A DNA stretch of 64,000 nt from Fulvia fulva (taxonomy: Eukaryota > Ascomycota > Dothideomycetes > Mycosphaerellales > Mycosphaerellaceae), in the NCBI RefSeq assembly GCF_020509005.1, contig NC_063013.1:2604001-2668000 (forward strand), in the 5' to 3' direction. Position 1 is the stretch's first letter. The number at the start of each line of letters is the position of its first letter. The notes under the pieces are model-generated. The model was not told where the DNA came from and did not search any database. It saw nothing but the letters and a program-made list of their open reading frames with translations. A program made the position numbers and the translations under genes. Shown piece after piece: positions 44,539 through 57,000 of this stretch.

Positions 44539-46784
44539 ATGGCAGTCGAATCGCAGCCAGGGCAGCCAGTACCGCCAACATCGGACCCAGCCAGCAACGA
44601 CGGTAGCGGTGCCTCGAAGCAGCTGAGGCGAGCATGCGACTGCTGCCGTAAGAGGTAAGGACTGAGCGGTAGAAGGTACTGTCCGTAAAAGACATACCTG
44701 CGCCTCACTCACGGTTCGCCAACAGCCTGCTCCGACATGCCACGCGGTTTTCGAGTGTAGCTAATCCTCTTCTGTACGACAGAAAGGTGAAGTGCGATGG
44801 GGAAGAGCCTTGCAATCCGTGCAAGAAAGCGTCAATCAGATGCGCGTACTTGCAACCGCCCAAGAAGAAAGGACCAAAGGGCTTGCGCAGTGCTCGAGTA
44901 TTGCACGCGCTTCGGAGGATCGACGACGATGCGGCGTTACAGAGTCCTACTAGCCCTACGAGTCCGAACGGACATGGTCCATTTGGAAACTGGCAATGGA
45001 GCGCTGGATCCCCAACTTCGCAATACCAAAGTCATCATCAGCATACGAGATTGCCGGACGCAGCGTACGGAGTACACCCAAGCGTTGCGCCTGATCAGCA
45101 TCCTTACTGCCAGCATGTACCGACAGCCATGCCACAGCAACAGCCTCTTCCTCAAGCATTACCTACGTTCAAGAGAGAGCCCACCCAGCAGTCGAGCTGG
45201 ACATCCTATCCCGCACAGTCTGTGGCTAGCAATAGTCCCACGGGCAATGGGAGCATACCGCAGATGCTATCACCCACTACATCAGAGGTCTACCATGGCC
45301 GCGCACTGTCAGGCGAGACATTGCTCCCTTACGTCGACCTGTTCTTCAAACACATGTATATCATCATGCCTGTCATTGACAGGACTGTCTACCTGGATCC
45401 CGCGTTCTACACCAACACCAGCTGTCTGAGTCGTGACGTTTACTGCTTTTTATGCTCGCTCTGCGCTGCTACCATCGTTCAGCTTGATGATTCCATTCCA
45501 CAGCCCCCATCGCCTCATCCAACGAAGAAGGCAGATCACCTTTTTGCTGAAGAATGTTTACGAGAGCGGAGGACATTTGATTATGTGGAGAGCATGTCTA
45601 CTCTGAGCATCATGACTTCTTTCTTCCTATTTGCATACTATGGCAACCACGAGAAGCACTTGCAGGCTTGGCACTATCTACAGGAGAGCATCACCTTCTC
45701 GGAAAACTTGAATATGGACGACGAGCTGTCCTATGAGAAGCTGAACCCGGTCGAAGGGCAATGGCGACGACGCTTGTATTGGCTACTGTTCATCACTGAG
45801 CGGGCGTATGCCGTACAAAGGAGAAAGCACACCAGGTTACATGCCTCGGTGACATTGCCAGCAGTGTTCGAAAGCGAAGATCCTCAACTACTCAATGGCT
45901 TTGTCAATCTAGCAAACCTCTTCAGCGCAGTCGACGACTCTTTTGTCAGCGCTTGGCGGGGATCCAGAAGAGCTAGTCTAAATGATGAAGCCTGGCTTGC
46001 ACGGACACAAAAGCAGCTGGACGCAACTGCGGACTCAATTGGAACGGCTGAGCTGACGGAGACTCAGCACCTTGACATCAGCATAACTCGAGAATGGCTC
46101 CATGTTCTTGCTTGGCAAATGGGGGTCTCCAATGGCCTGATATGGGGTCAAGGTGAAGGCGGCATGAGGTTGGACTACCCGGTCGAGTTAGCCAGAAAGG
46201 TCGTAGAGATCACATCAAAGGCCAGCGCGATGGCTCTGGATAGCCATGGGATTGGCATGGTAAGTTGTCACGCCGTCTAGTTCTATGACCCACTTTGCTG
46301 ATGTAATACACAGGAGCAGAAACTCTCCGACATTGCTGGCTGCCTTGCGGATGTGCTCAAATGTACAGCTGGTGATAGTTCGGCAACGTTCTTGGAGGGC
46401 AAACAATACCTCAACATACTGCTTAACAAATTGTCCAGTATGCGCGGCAAGGAATCACGATACCTCAAACCACTTATGGCGAAGATGGAAGGCCTCATCG
46501 ATTACGAAGTGAACAACGTCACCCTGCCTCTGCCCAACCAGCCAGCACCGCTCTTCTCCGAAGCGAACACGCAGCAAATTCCTACGATCTTTGCGCCGAG
46601 CAGTCCACGGTGGAGCATGACAGACTCGGTCTCTATGCTCAGGACGCTGTCTATGTGCGGAACATTAGGTATACCAGGCATCGCGGTGCCAGAAGAGTGG
46701 GATCAGCGCCGGCCGAGTGGCCGCATGCTGGAGAATAGTGAGCTTGAAGTTTTGCAGCCATGGTTGGCACAAGGCACGGCGTGA
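44539..46784 (+). CDS. Zn(II)2Cys6 fungal transcription factor
   Basis: Three exons: 44,539-44,654, 44,783-46,259 and 46,314-46,784 (687 aa). Introns are 128 bp (GTAAGG...GACAG) and 54 bp (GTAAGT...CACAG). The first intron falls inside the DNA-binding motif and splicing restores CDCCRKRKVKC, completed by DGEEPCNPCKKASIRC: CX2CX6CX5CX2CX6C, binding two zinc ions. A basic KKKGPKG linker follows, then a Pro/Gln/Ser-rich stretch, and from about residue 180 the fungal-specific middle homology region (YVDLFFKHMYIIMPVID, RRLYWLLFITERAYAV). Target genes unknown; the KKKGPKG linker recalls sugar or quinate regulators but this is weak. Confidence 0.9.
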
Positions 46785-46942
46785 AGACTTTGCCGGCTCA
46801 CAAGTTGCTGAAAACAGGCTTCACTTCCGTGCCGCATCCGAGGGGCACTTTCAAAACAGCCATCCGGACATCATTTGACACAAAACCACTAACTTCCACT
46901 TTGACTCCTCATTTCCACTTCTGCCGCGGTGTCACCGCAACC

Positions 46943-48481
46943 ATGAAGCACAATGGGCTTGGAGTTCGATTACGGCCATGCGTGGAGAACAACACATTCA
47001 TGGCGGAATTCGGCCCCGGTCCTGAGCTCGAGGGCGGCCCACACCACACTCCAAATGCTAGTACTTTCGTAGTAGCATCGTCACGGCAGGCTTTCGAGGT
47101 CTTTGTCCGACTTGAGACGTCGTTTATGCCACACAGCGCCCAGGTCCTCACCATCGAGATCGAAGCTAAGTCGGCTCTGAAGCGAGACTCAAAAGAGAAC
47201 GAGACACAAACCTGGTCAATACCCCTGTGTAGGAGGCGTACAGGATTGAAACACAATCGGGATATCGATGCTGAGTCCGCTAAAGAATACTGCTTCTCGA
47301 CATATGTATTCTGGACCAGGGACAAATCGCCTTGCAAGTTCAGCTCCGCCTCTCATCCTTTCTTGGTACCTGAGGTTGGCGAATGCATCACTGTCCGCTT
47401 CAGAAGGGGCAAGTTGCTGGACATTGAGCCACGCTTACCCATGAAGGAGAATGATACCAACCCGCCAAGATCTCCGACCGAGACAGAACTCGCAGGTCCG
47501 ACAATCATCGATGAACGGTGGTTCAAGAAGCTCGGAGGCAGGAATGGAAAGCCGATTGAATTCGAATTCGAGATCTGTGCTGAAGACTTTTCTTCGCCGA
47601 CACTGCAAAGCAAGGTCATGGAGGCGCGATGTGGACGCTCCGCACTCGAAGCTGACGATTGCGACGACGACGAAGGCCATGTCGCCATCAAACCTGAAGA
47701 GCAGCCAGACCTGCTTGAGGGGCTCATGAGGGGGCGCAATGAGACAAGGACTGATCAAGTTCAGCCTGCATCGACGGATTGTTCACTCAAAGAGACGGAT
47801 CAAGACATCAGAGCCAAGTATGGACCACCGCCCACCACAGATGCTGGTCACTGTACGTTGCGCCCGTCAAACGGTAGAATAGTCAGCGCAAAGTACGACA
47901 CCACGTACCACATTCTCGATGATTATATCGGCCCGGCTCCTGAGACATCAACCACAGAAGTTCAAGCTGAGATGCCCATGGCGATGAAGAAGGTGGGCTA
48001 TTCGCAATTTTATCCGCTTGACAATAATGGACAACCAATCAAGTCAAGAGGTCGTCCCGTTGGCTGGCGAAAAGCCTATCATTCTCGTGAAGCACACGGG
48101 CTGGAGCCTTATACAAACAGCTCGACGCCCAAGGGGGACGCTTCGCGTGGCCACGAATCGCCCGCAAACGTGAATCGCCCATTACAAGGTCAACTGAAGG
48201 ACACCGATGCTCCTGTGGGAGCAGATCCAACGGCCTCTATACGACACGCCGTGGCCAACCGAAAAGTTCTTGACCAAGACCACAGGTCTGTGCTGGTCAG
48301 AAAGGCCTCAGATCGTAATGAGGATACCGAGCTGTCCCAAGAACCTTCATCTGACAGGACCGACTCGAGGGCCATGAAGAAGGCTAAGCTGATGCTGGAG
48401 TTGGAGTGGGACGAAGTGAAGGTCAAGCAGAGGGAAATCAGCATCAGGAAGAAGTTACTGGATCTTGAAGAACGGTATTAG
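46943..48481 (+). CDS. Hypothetical protein with C-terminal coiled coil
   Basis: 512 aa from ATG 46,943, chosen because upstream codons overlap the preceding gene. I do not recognise it with confidence. The N-terminal 220 residues look globular (LGVRLRPCVENNTFMAEFGPG, FEVFVRLET, CITVRFRRGK) and resemble fungal uncharacterised beta-rich domains. The middle is Pro/Glu/Asp-rich and probably disordered. It ends in a charged helix (KKAKLMLELEWDEVKVK) likely to form a coiled coil. A KSRGRPVGWRKAYH segment near residue 375 is AT-hook-like (RGRP). It lies 158 bp after the Zn2Cys6 gene on the same strand. Confidence 0.75.
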   Translation: MKHNGLGVRLRPCVENNTFMAEFGPGPELEGGPHHTPNASTFVVASSRQAFEVFVRLETSFMPHSAQVLTIEIEAKSALKRDSKENETQTWSIPLCRRRTGLKHNRDIDAESAKEYCFSTYVFWTRDKSPCKFSSASHPFLVPEVGECITVRFRRGKLLDIEPRLPMKENDTNPPRSPTETELAGPTIIDERWFKKLGGRNGKPIEFEFEICAEDFSSPTLQSKVMEARCGRSALEADDCDDDEGHVAIKPEEQPDLLEGLMRGRNETRTDQVQPASTDCSLKETDQDIRAKYGPPPTTDAGHCTLRPSNGRIVSAKYDTTYHILDDYIGPAPETSTTEVQAEMPMAMKKVGYSQFYPLDNNGQPIKSRGRPVGWRKAYHSREAHGLEPYTNSSTPKGDASRGHESPANVNRPLQGQLKDTDAPVGADPTASIRHAVANRKVLDQDHRSVLVRKASDRNEDTELSQEPSSDRTDSRAMKKAKLMLELEWDEVKVKQREISIRKKLLDLEERY

Positions 48482-49440
48482 GAAGGACACACCTACGACA
48501 AAGTAATGTAAGTCAGCATGGTCCATTTGCCTAAGTCAGCGGTAGCACACATGACTCCATGGTCGAAAAATCATAACCCTTGCTGGCCATGCGCGATGTC
48601 CTTTCGCCCGAAAGCTAGATTCGATTCAACAATCTTGGTGCATTGCCTACATTTGATCACATGCAAGGGTGCGTTCGTCAGACGTACATGGTTCCTGGAT
48701 CGGCGGATGCATGTCGTCGCTATACCTGCATACAGCGCCAACCTTTCAGCTTCAAGCAAAGCTTCCTGGAGAGCCTCAGGTGAAGAGCGCGCGGCTCGGC
48801 AGGATATCAAGACCTCGTGCGTGAGTTACTGCGCTTTGCTTCGTGGTATGTCACAATTCCAGCCGTTTGATGGACTTGACGACAGGTGAGACGTCATTTA
48901 GAAGGCTTCGGCAATCCAACTTCAAGGCGTAAGCCGCTCAGACCTTACGCCGACAGTCCAGAATGTGGTTCTACCAAAACAATTGCAGCCAGTGTTTGCA
49001 CGCACACCCCTGGTCTCGGATGCCGCCCTTCGAGATTCACTATAGACAACGTACTGCCTATACTAACGGCGATGCACGTATGGAGGTAACTCTCTGCTCT
49101 GCATCATACCACGGCTAAACCTAGGATATGCTTGCTGGTCATACACCTGGTGCCGCAAACGCGCCAAACGAGCTCAGGGAACAAGCTGTTATCAAGCGTG
49201 AACTGGGTACACTCTTGTCGAATACTCGGGCTGAAGATGTGCAGTGATTCTGGTATCTTACCCAAGTTGGGACGCCAAACCAACCAGAGACCACGCTCAC
49301 GGCTCCACAACCATCTCGACCTGCTGAATCCACACGCCTCACCGTATACATGTACCCGCGGTAAAATTGTGGAGTCACTGCCAAAAGCGGGTACCGTATA
49401 AGCCAGATTCGGCACTTGCTGTTTTCTGCTTGCCCATCAG
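48482..49440. other. Intergenic, possible gene relics
   Basis: No supported gene. On the minus strand 48,571-48,810 is open and reads protein-like (CRQCTKIVESNLAFGRKD) but is bounded by a TGA on its distal side and lacks a clear start; it may be a relic. Confidence 0.4.
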
Positions 49441-50988
49441 ATGTATCCCGGATCAGAGCTCACCTTTGTCAACGTACAGAATCCTCACGATGTCGTTGCA
49501 CCATCACTTCGTCACAAGATTCGATCAAGAGCAACCTTCCACACCCACGAATGCCGCCTCCAGACGACATTGCCGCTGCAGCTGTCGCAGTCGGTGGGAC
49601 AGTTCAACGTCATTGTCCCTCCGAACACTCCCCATGAGGAAGCAACGAGCAACAAGCAGTCCAGAAGCGCACGGAAGAGGCTTCGTAGTGCCTCGATAGT
49701 CGAGCAGGATGGGATTGAGGCGGCGGCAAGGCGGGATACGCTGGAGAACAGGTTATCGACGACGTTCGCAAACGCTCCAGTGCCGTAAGCAAAGTGAAGG
49801 GTACTAGGCATCTTCGCGTGTCTGAGACATCTGCTGACCTTGTATCGTACGCTTTTAGGTACGAGCCATGGTACGCTGACGTCCTCCACGTCTGTAAGTT
49901 GAGCATTGGAGTGATCGAGCTTACGAGGTTGTGCTAAAAGACTTAGGGAGTGCCGACGCGTTCCCCAAGTACTGGAAGATGACAAACATCGAGTTGATGA
50001 CCGTCATAAAGTGTTGCGATTTCCAATCATGAATTCAGCGAGAATCGATGACCGACCCTCTGCTATACTATACCGATCTCCTGTCTGGTATCACGAACGC
50101 CTACCCGAACGCTCGTCAGGGAACGAGACGTCGGCTCTCCATAGAGTAAGCCAACCTGAAAAGACTTAACGCCGTGTGGCGAAGCTGGTGACGGGACAAG
50201 ACGATCGCTGGATTGCCCTCGCAAGTTCCGCCGGCAGGGCCTCCAGCGCAATGCTGAACGTCTGAGCATTCGCTAGCTATGTTACGGTGGCATAACTCAC
50301 AACACACCCGAGCTTCTCGATTGAAAGGACAGAATTATGCCGAGAGATCAACAACGCTCTCGGTGACCCAGATCGCAGACTCAGCGCAGCGACGCGGACC
50401 GCTATCCACAAATTTGCTGTCCACGAATGTCTTCTGGGGAATAGAGACAATGCTCTACGAGTACACTTCCCCGGCCTCAAACGAATGCTAGAAATGAAAG
50501 GCGGGGAGCCAAGACTCAAAAAAGATGCGCCGCATATGCTATTCGAGGTGTTCCGCGTACATTGCTGAAGGCTTGTCGAGATGTGCGAGCTCAATAATGC
50601 GCGCACGGGGCCGATTTCCAAGGATCCCATGGGCCCGACAGACCACGTCAACGAAGCTGAAGGAAACAGCTCTGCACAAACCGATCCGATTGTCAAGCAA
50701 GAGGAGTCAGACGCGGCAGCCCTAGCTCGATCTGTATCGTATGAGTTTCCCAACACCGAGATCACGTTGGCAGTCAGTAACAGTCCTCGTAGATTCCTTC
50801 GCCAGTCTGCATGGCAGCCACCCCACGTCGAATCGCAGCAGCAGAGTCAATCATACGAAGAGTCTCTGCTCTCTTTCTGGGCAGCCACCAACGCGGAGAG
50901 AAACTTCCCTGGATATTTCGCCAACACCCGCAGACTGGATGCTCTCCCTCAAAGCTCAGGCTCAATAGCACCTGCAATCGAGGTATGA
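49441..50988 (+). pseudogene. Decayed or unusually spliced fungal-specific transcription-factor-domain gene
   Basis: Segments read like the fungal regulator family with the Fungal_trans_2-type domain: start MYPGSELTFVNVQNP (49,441), a 74-bp intron 49,785-49,858 joining APVP to YEPWYADVLHV, then MTDPLLYYTDLLSG (50,048), then CREINNALGDPDRRLSAAT and HFPGLKRMLEMKGGEP (50,330-50,510), and an open C-terminal part 50,581-50,988. The same frame is broken by TGA at 50,030 and 50,566, and I cannot find introns of normal length that remove them. It may be a pseudogene or my exon model may be wrong. No zinc cluster is visible at the N-terminus. Confidence 0.6.
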
Positions 50989-51456
50989 GACGGAAGACAC
51001 GCAGGAGACTGCCCATTAGACACCACGTACCGGAGGTATGGTGATCCAGACCATGTCAGGGGCGCTTCAGCCATCGCCTACAGAGCCATCCCGCGACAGT
51101 GTTTCACAGGTCAGGAACATCGTGGGACCAGACATTGCCAAGGAAGATACGTCATTCGCCATCGTCCGGACCTTCCAACATTTTCCCTATACGCATTCAT
51201 CTTACGAAATACTTTGCACGGTGATGCCTTCAAGGCTTGCCCAGCGTCCGACCGAACAGGACACCTAGTTTGGTATGAGCGTCATCATGTACGAAGAGCC
51301 TTGGCACGACGGCTCACTATACGACTTCCGGCATTGTGGCGTGGTCAAAAAGGACAGCTCAAAGCGACCTGGGTCCTTGTCAAAGAAATCGCTGCTGTCG
51401 GAGAGGCAGTCATTGCGTCTGGAAGTTGACTCGGAATTTCCCCTCCACCCATCAGG
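50989..51456. other. Intergenic, no gene seen
   Basis: Possible extension of the preceding locus (a GTATGA donor-like site at its end), but no convincing downstream exon. It holds the promoter of the amidotransferase gene. Confidence 0.4.
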
Positions 51457-52355
51457 ATGCATAAAGACTTCGTGAAGATTCTGGTTCTGGAAACGGACGA
51501 GCCTCATCCCGACACTCAACACGAGAAGGGAAGTTTCGCGGATATCTTCAATCATCTCTTCACCAAAGCTGGACAGAGTCATGATCCGCCGCTTGGGGTA
51601 GAACTCGATCAACATTTCGTCGTCGATGACCCGGAGCACAATCATCACGGTCACGTTCCTCATGCCTCCGAGATTCCTGAAGACGTACACGCCATTCTCA
51701 TAACTGGATCCATGTATGATGCACACGGCGATGATCCGTGGATCGTTCAGCTTCGTGAGCTTGTCAAGAACCTCTGGACGACTAGGCCAGAGATAAAGTT
51801 CAGCGGTGTAAGCACAGTTTGGTGTCGATTTGCAAGATTGGTGCACTGATAATATCTACACAGGTCTGCTTTGGACACCAGCTACTTGCTCGTACACTGG
51901 GGGCTAAGGTTGAACCCACCCCCGGAGAGCGGTGGGAGCTATCGCATACATCGATGGACTTGACCCTGGTCGGCCAAAAGCTCTTCGTCACGAACGACAA
52001 AACTCTTACCGTCCATCAGATGCACCAGGATCACGTTACGACTGTACCGTCATCCGAGACCACGGACCTACTCGATGCAGGGACCAAGGTACACGTCTGG
52101 GCATCGACTGAACATACGGAGGTACAAGGTCTGTACATTAGAGATCGGCTGTTTACTTCGCAGGGGCATCTGGGATTCGATGAGAACATGGTTCACAGGC
52201 AGATTGAGCTCAGGCAGAAGTCTGGCGCCATAGGGAAGAAAGATTTGGAGCAGGTCCGGGAGGCTCAGGAGAAAGCACATCTGGAGCATGATGGTGAGGT
52301 TGTGGCTGCGGCAGTCGTGAGGTTCTTCCATGGTGATGATCATGACATAGACTAG
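51457..52355 (+). CDS. Class I glutamine amidotransferase-like protein
   Basis: Two exons, 51,457-51,807 and 51,864-52,355, with a 56-bp intron (GTAAGC...CACAG); 280 aa. The N-terminus KILVLETDEPHP, ITGSMYDAHGDDPWI, then the nucleophile elbow VCFGHQLLA with Cys 119 created across the splice (KFSG|VCFGHQ), then MHQDHV and TEVQGLY. This is the stand-alone GATase1 type found in fungi and plants, related to GMP-synthase amidotransferase domains. The catalytic Cys is present; His and Glu assignments are tentative. Partner synthase domain absent, so acceptor unknown. Stop lies 53 bp from the convergent aldo-keto reductase stop. Confidence 0.88.
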
Positions 52356-52408
52356 CGTCTGGGGTCTCCATCCTTCTGTTCTATTCTGAGCGCAGCACCG
52401 ACTTTGCA

Positions 52409-53335
52409 CTACCATTTCCTCGTATCAATCATATCCATACCATCAGCCTTGACACCCTCCCACAAGGCGCTCAATCCAGCGGCAACACCACTCTCCAGCG
52501 GTCCGCCCTGAGCCTTCTTTAAACTCGACTCAAAGTGAGTGAGCTTACTACTCAACCCCAGAATCACCGCGTCACCCTCCTCAAGAGCAGAATGATACAC
52601 GAGCCACCTCAACGAAAGCTCATCCATCTCTACTCCTGCCCTCTCCGAGACCCCGTTCAGCTTCTTCACCGCCTCATGCATACTGGCATGATCATACCAC
52701 TTCACGTACGGCGTTTGCAACGAGAACCTCTTTCCGGCTTGCACACCATCTTCAGTGAAGTTTCCCAACAGGAACCCTCCCCCAAGCGGTGCATATCCAG
52801 CGTAATGGATGCCGTGCTTCCGCAGCAAAGGAAAGAGGGTATCTTCGTGACCGCGGCAGAGGAGATTGTACTGGCCTTGGTACCACGAGGGTTTGACGTA
52901 GCCCTCTTCGCCTGCGATATCGAGCCATTCCTGCAGCATTTCCGTGCTGAAGTTGGAGACGCCAAGGTGTTTGAAGCGGCCTTGTTTGTAGTGCTCGTTG
53001 AGGGCTTTGGCTTGGTCTGCGATGGGTGTGATGGAGTCTGGTCCGTGGCAATATAGAGTGTCGACTTGGCCCAAGTTCAGGACTTTGAGGCTGTTCATTA
53101 AGGATTTCTCGATGCGGTCAGGTAATAGGAATGGGTCTGTCATTTCTGTAATGAGGATCTTGGTATTGATGGAAATCTGTTTCGGTAGAGAGGAACGACC
53201 GATGATCTTCTCCGATTCGCCATTTTGGTAGCGTGCTGCAGTGTCGATGTGAGTTATGTTATGTTGTTCGAAGATCTTGCTGACTGCCTCAGGGTCGTGT
53301 TGGCCAATGTCGCCGGAGATGAAGTGTGGTGGCAT
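52409..53335 (-). CDS. Aldo-keto reductase
   Basis: 308 aa from the only early in-frame ATG (53,335). An in-frame reading upstream to 53,497 has no ATG. The catalytic tetrad is complete: Asp 31 and Tyr 36 in THIDTAARY, Lys 59 in INTKIL, His 97 in LYCHGPD. Later blocks HLGVSNFS, YNLLCR and YAPLGGG fit an NADPH-dependent AKR of the aflatoxin-aldehyde-reductase (AKR7) or related fungal type. The usual first beta-hairpin is short. Substrate cannot be deduced. No biosynthetic cluster surrounds it. Confidence 0.9.
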   Translation of the reverse strand: MPPHFISGDIGQHDPEAVSKIFEQHNITHIDTAARYQNGESEKIIGRSSLPKQISINTKILITEMTDPFLLPDRIEKSLMNSLKVLNLGQVDTLYCHGPDSITPIADQAKALNEHYKQGRFKHLGVSNFSTEMLQEWLDIAGEEGYVKPSWYQGQYNLLCRGHEDTLFPLLRKHGIHYAGYAPLGGGFLLGNFTEDGVQAGKRFSLQTPYVKWYDHASMHEAVKKLNGVSERAGVEMDELSLRWLVYHSALEEGDAVILGLSSKLTHFESSLKKAQGGPLESGVAAGLSALWEGVKADGMDMIDTRKW

Positions 53336-54004
53336 GTTGACTGATGGGTTGGATGTCTGGCTCGGGTGTCTGGATTGCGGGCGAAGAGACAATGGTCGAG
53401 CGAGCGTGATTGATGTGAAAGTCGTAGAAGCATTGCGCGTGCTGACATACGGAGATCTGGAGGTTAGTGTCTTCGAGCATGTAAGCTTGCGCAGCACTAG
53501 GGCGGATAAGATGACTGATCGACATTTGAGACTCCTTCAAGGCAGCTGCATGTTGAGTATTCGTCCGCCGTTTCGTGGTAGCACGACTCAAGTATAGCTG
53601 GATGCATCTATAGCGATACGTCTTGGTGCAAGCAGGAGAGACGTTCTTTGGCTGATGACTCAAGCCGTTCGTTTCCGCTTGGTATCAGACGCCCGCAGAG
53701 CCCTGTGCACAGTCCTGAAGTAGAGGGCTGTCATGCCTCGATAACATATTACTCATTATTTACTACTGGGTTGTCGGTGTCGGGTGTAGAGCATGAGATA
53801 TATACAAAGCCCACCCGTCCCACTGATGCCTTGCTTGCTGAGAAATGCCGCAGATGTCGCTAAGCCGTGCGCAAAATGCAAAGTCGCAGTCAGTAATTCA
53901 TGATATCCCGCCAGAATCCCCAGTCAATTCGACTGCCGTCTATGATATTCGAAAGAGCCCAGAGCCGCCGTATGTCGGAGAGCTCGGGGTGTATCGTTGG
54001 TCTG
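53336..54004. other. Intergenic, no gene seen
   Basis: 669 bp; promoter of the aldo-keto reductase (minus) and 3' region of BST1. Confidence 0.55.
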
Positions 54005-57000
54005 TCAAGGTCGTTTTTTGCCCTTGCTTGTCGTGGATGATGAGGAGCCGTCAGCTCCAGTTATGTACTGTACCAGGTTCGCCAGCGAGACCGGCCCACT
54101 TGAAAGATGGATAACGAAGAACCACAAACATAGCGCATTGACGAAGTAGTGCATCATGTACGCATAGGTGACGCCGTATGACGCGGCGTAGATGGCGAAT
54201 ATGAACATTATGGTGTTGGTGAGGAGGCGGATGCTACTACGTCGAGTTAGTATCCTGTTCTTCAATGATAACCTGATATGGGTGACCTTACCGATTCATC
54301 ACTCGGGGTATCATGTTGTTGGTGCTCATCATCTCAACCAGCAAGATGTAGCCGAGCACGCATAGCAGGTTGTGATGTGTCGAGAACGGCGTAAGCCAGT
54401 GTACGGCTAGGTTGTGTATCCAGACGACCAGAACCGGCATATTAATGGGCAGAATCCAGAGCATGAGAACTAACATGGAGTGGGTGTAGTTGTAAAAGTT
54501 GTAGCTTTGTGCGGACTGGGTATCCCGAGCACCCTTTAGCGCACGAATGCAGGTGGCGACCTGTACAATGCAGAGGACCATGTAGGCGAACTGGTAAGGT
54601 ATGACCGTCACGACCATCAAAACCAGTATGCCCGTGGTGACCAGTCGCTGAGTCGCAGTCAATGGCCCTTGGCTTCTCCTGTGCAATGTATTAGCTTCTG
54701 CGACAGCATCACACGAACAGTGTCTTACCTATGTTCATCCACGGTTCTTTGCGTCCACGCACGCACGCAGGAGAAGATCAACGCAAAGACGTGCTCCAAT
54801 ATGAGCACGATGTAATTCATGGCGATGCAAATACCGACCGCGATGATGGCGAATAGTGGGACCAAGAACCAGAAGAATGGATCTGAGGTTCCCAGCATCA
54901 GGTCGTTGACGGTAAAGTCTATCGTTTGCTCCGATGTGCCGGTTGATGTGCTAAGCAGATGTCGCGTCCAGATGTTGTGGCTAGACTTGGACACCGCGAC
55001 GCCGAAGAACGTCAAAGCAATGAAGATTGCTGGTAGGGATGTTCTGATGCACTGATCCATGCTTTGCGTGAAGCTCATGAACACACCCGTAGTGTCGTAG
55101 ACTTTGAACTGTTTTCGCAGTACGAGCGCAACGACCAGCAGTGGGAATGCTGCAAATACCGTGCGATACCTCATCACCAGTTTCCCAGCACTACCGAGCT
55201 TGTCGACCTTCAAGGAGACTTCAACAGTGGAGTTGCAGGTGGGATCGGTCCAAAGTTGAAGTGACAGGCCCTCGGTGGCGCCTCCACCTAGCAAGGGAGG
55301 TGGCATGTATGGCGACAACCCATGCACATTGATGTTGCCGCCTTTAGTGTTGACAAAGTATTTCGACTCATATGGCTCAGCAATATACTGACGCATGAGT
55401 GGCGCGAAGCTGGAAGCGTACTTGTCGCACTTCTTCTGCTTAACTTGAAGTGAGTACGCAAACAGAGTGGAGTGCACCTCTGGGATCTTGATCTCTGTCA
55501 TCATGGGCCTTTGCTTTGGCAATTTGACCTTGAGACCGCCCATGAGAATTTGGTGATGTCCCTTGTTGACTTGGATCGATGCTGCGGCCGCTTGACTAAA
55601 CTCGGCCATGACCCAGCCCGGTTGACGCTCTTTCGCCTTCTCGAGTACAGCCACGAACTGGTAGTCGGCAACCGTGTGAAGGTCATACTGTAAATACGAG
55701 AATGGCTTCGCATTGTCGAATGCATTGACCGAGGTGTTGGTGGATGCAGGAAGCAGCGACACATCCGAGGCGGCATTCTTGCAGGCTAGCCTAGTAGATC
55801 CGGCTGAGTTGCCCGTGGAGTCTAGATTGATGGCGTACGACAGTACAGCGAAGCCGCTCGGCGGTGGAAAGACACTGCACAGCAGTACTGACAGGGTGCC
55901 TTCTTCCTCGCCAGCATCCAGAGTCTGATCCGTCAACAAGGTGAATTTGCTGCCCTCGACGAACGGCTGCGCTGGCACGGGCATCACGTGTGCCTTCGTT
56001 GTGCCAGTATCACCCAAGGACCGAAGCACAAGTCGCTCGCCGTGCGACATGATGGCAGTTGAGCTGTGTTCCAGGGTAAGGAAGAAGTTCGGCTCCTTCT
56101 CCAGCAGTCCTTTTTCAACCACAGGCTCCATGCCAGTCAGAAGTCTTTTTCTGAACGCTCGAATCCGTTCGGGCCGACTCTGCGTCTGGCCTGGCCGCCT
56201 TACATCGATCACGTCGAAAATGGCTCTGACCAGGGCTTTCCTGAACTGGTCACACCACATGATGGCTAGATGGTCCATGCCGGTCCATACATTGGGTATG
56301 CTCGAAGTGAAGACGGTAAAACCATGTGTGTCTGGCACAAGCGAGGTAAGGCTTGTGTACTCGGACGGAATCATGGTGTCGAGCCCACCACCAGCGACAG
56401 AAACCAGAGTCACATCGTCCAGAGGGCTCTTGCCAGCAGTCAAGCCAGAGTAAGCGTCTCTCCAGAATGTGTTGACATCGTTGTACGTCTCGACCATCGC
56501 CGGGTCAAAGGATATCGGCGGTCTCGCGTGTGGTGCAGAAAGTGTTATGATGGTGTTGATCGTTTTCTCCTGGTAGTTTGGCATTCGAAGCATGGTCCTG
56601 GCTACAACGCCACCCATCGAATGACCAAGTATGATGACCGACTTTGGATCAGGAAGTCCGGGCTCGCGCAGTGAGCGCTGCGGCTGGTGGTATAGAGCCA
56701 AGATGTACGCTACTGCCTCATTGAGATACTCGGCTTGGTCCAGGAGAGTCTGTCCGTGGAATGCAATGAGTTCCTCGTTGAAGTCCACAGTGAAGAAGTC
56801 CAACGGCCTCTTGCCGTCTCCAATGGCATGTCCATCCATCCGTAATGTGTCGTGAAAGTATCGCGCTGCTTCTGCCGCAATCGGGCGCACCTGCTTGTAG
56901 CTGCCGGCATTGCCAGGGATGAACAGCACGGGTATGCCCTTGACGCGAACGTCGTCGTCCACGCCGCCCTCTCGGTACAGATAGAGGGAGTATTTGCTAG

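Noticed and set aside
46760..46942. Longer start for the hypothetical gene at 46,943
   Set aside because: The upstream reading overlaps the last codons of the Zn2Cys6 gene and lacks conserved sequence; ATG 46,943 is simpler.
48571..48810. Minus-strand ORF with CRQCTKIVESNLAFGRKD
   Set aside because: Looks partly protein-like, but it has no clear start, ends in a TGA after 79 codons, and no continuation could be spliced in; left as a possible relic.
53336..53497. N-terminal mitochondrial extension of the aldo-keto reductase
   Set aside because: The frame is open and Arg/Ser-rich but contains no ATG, so it would need an unseen upstream exon or a non-ATG start.
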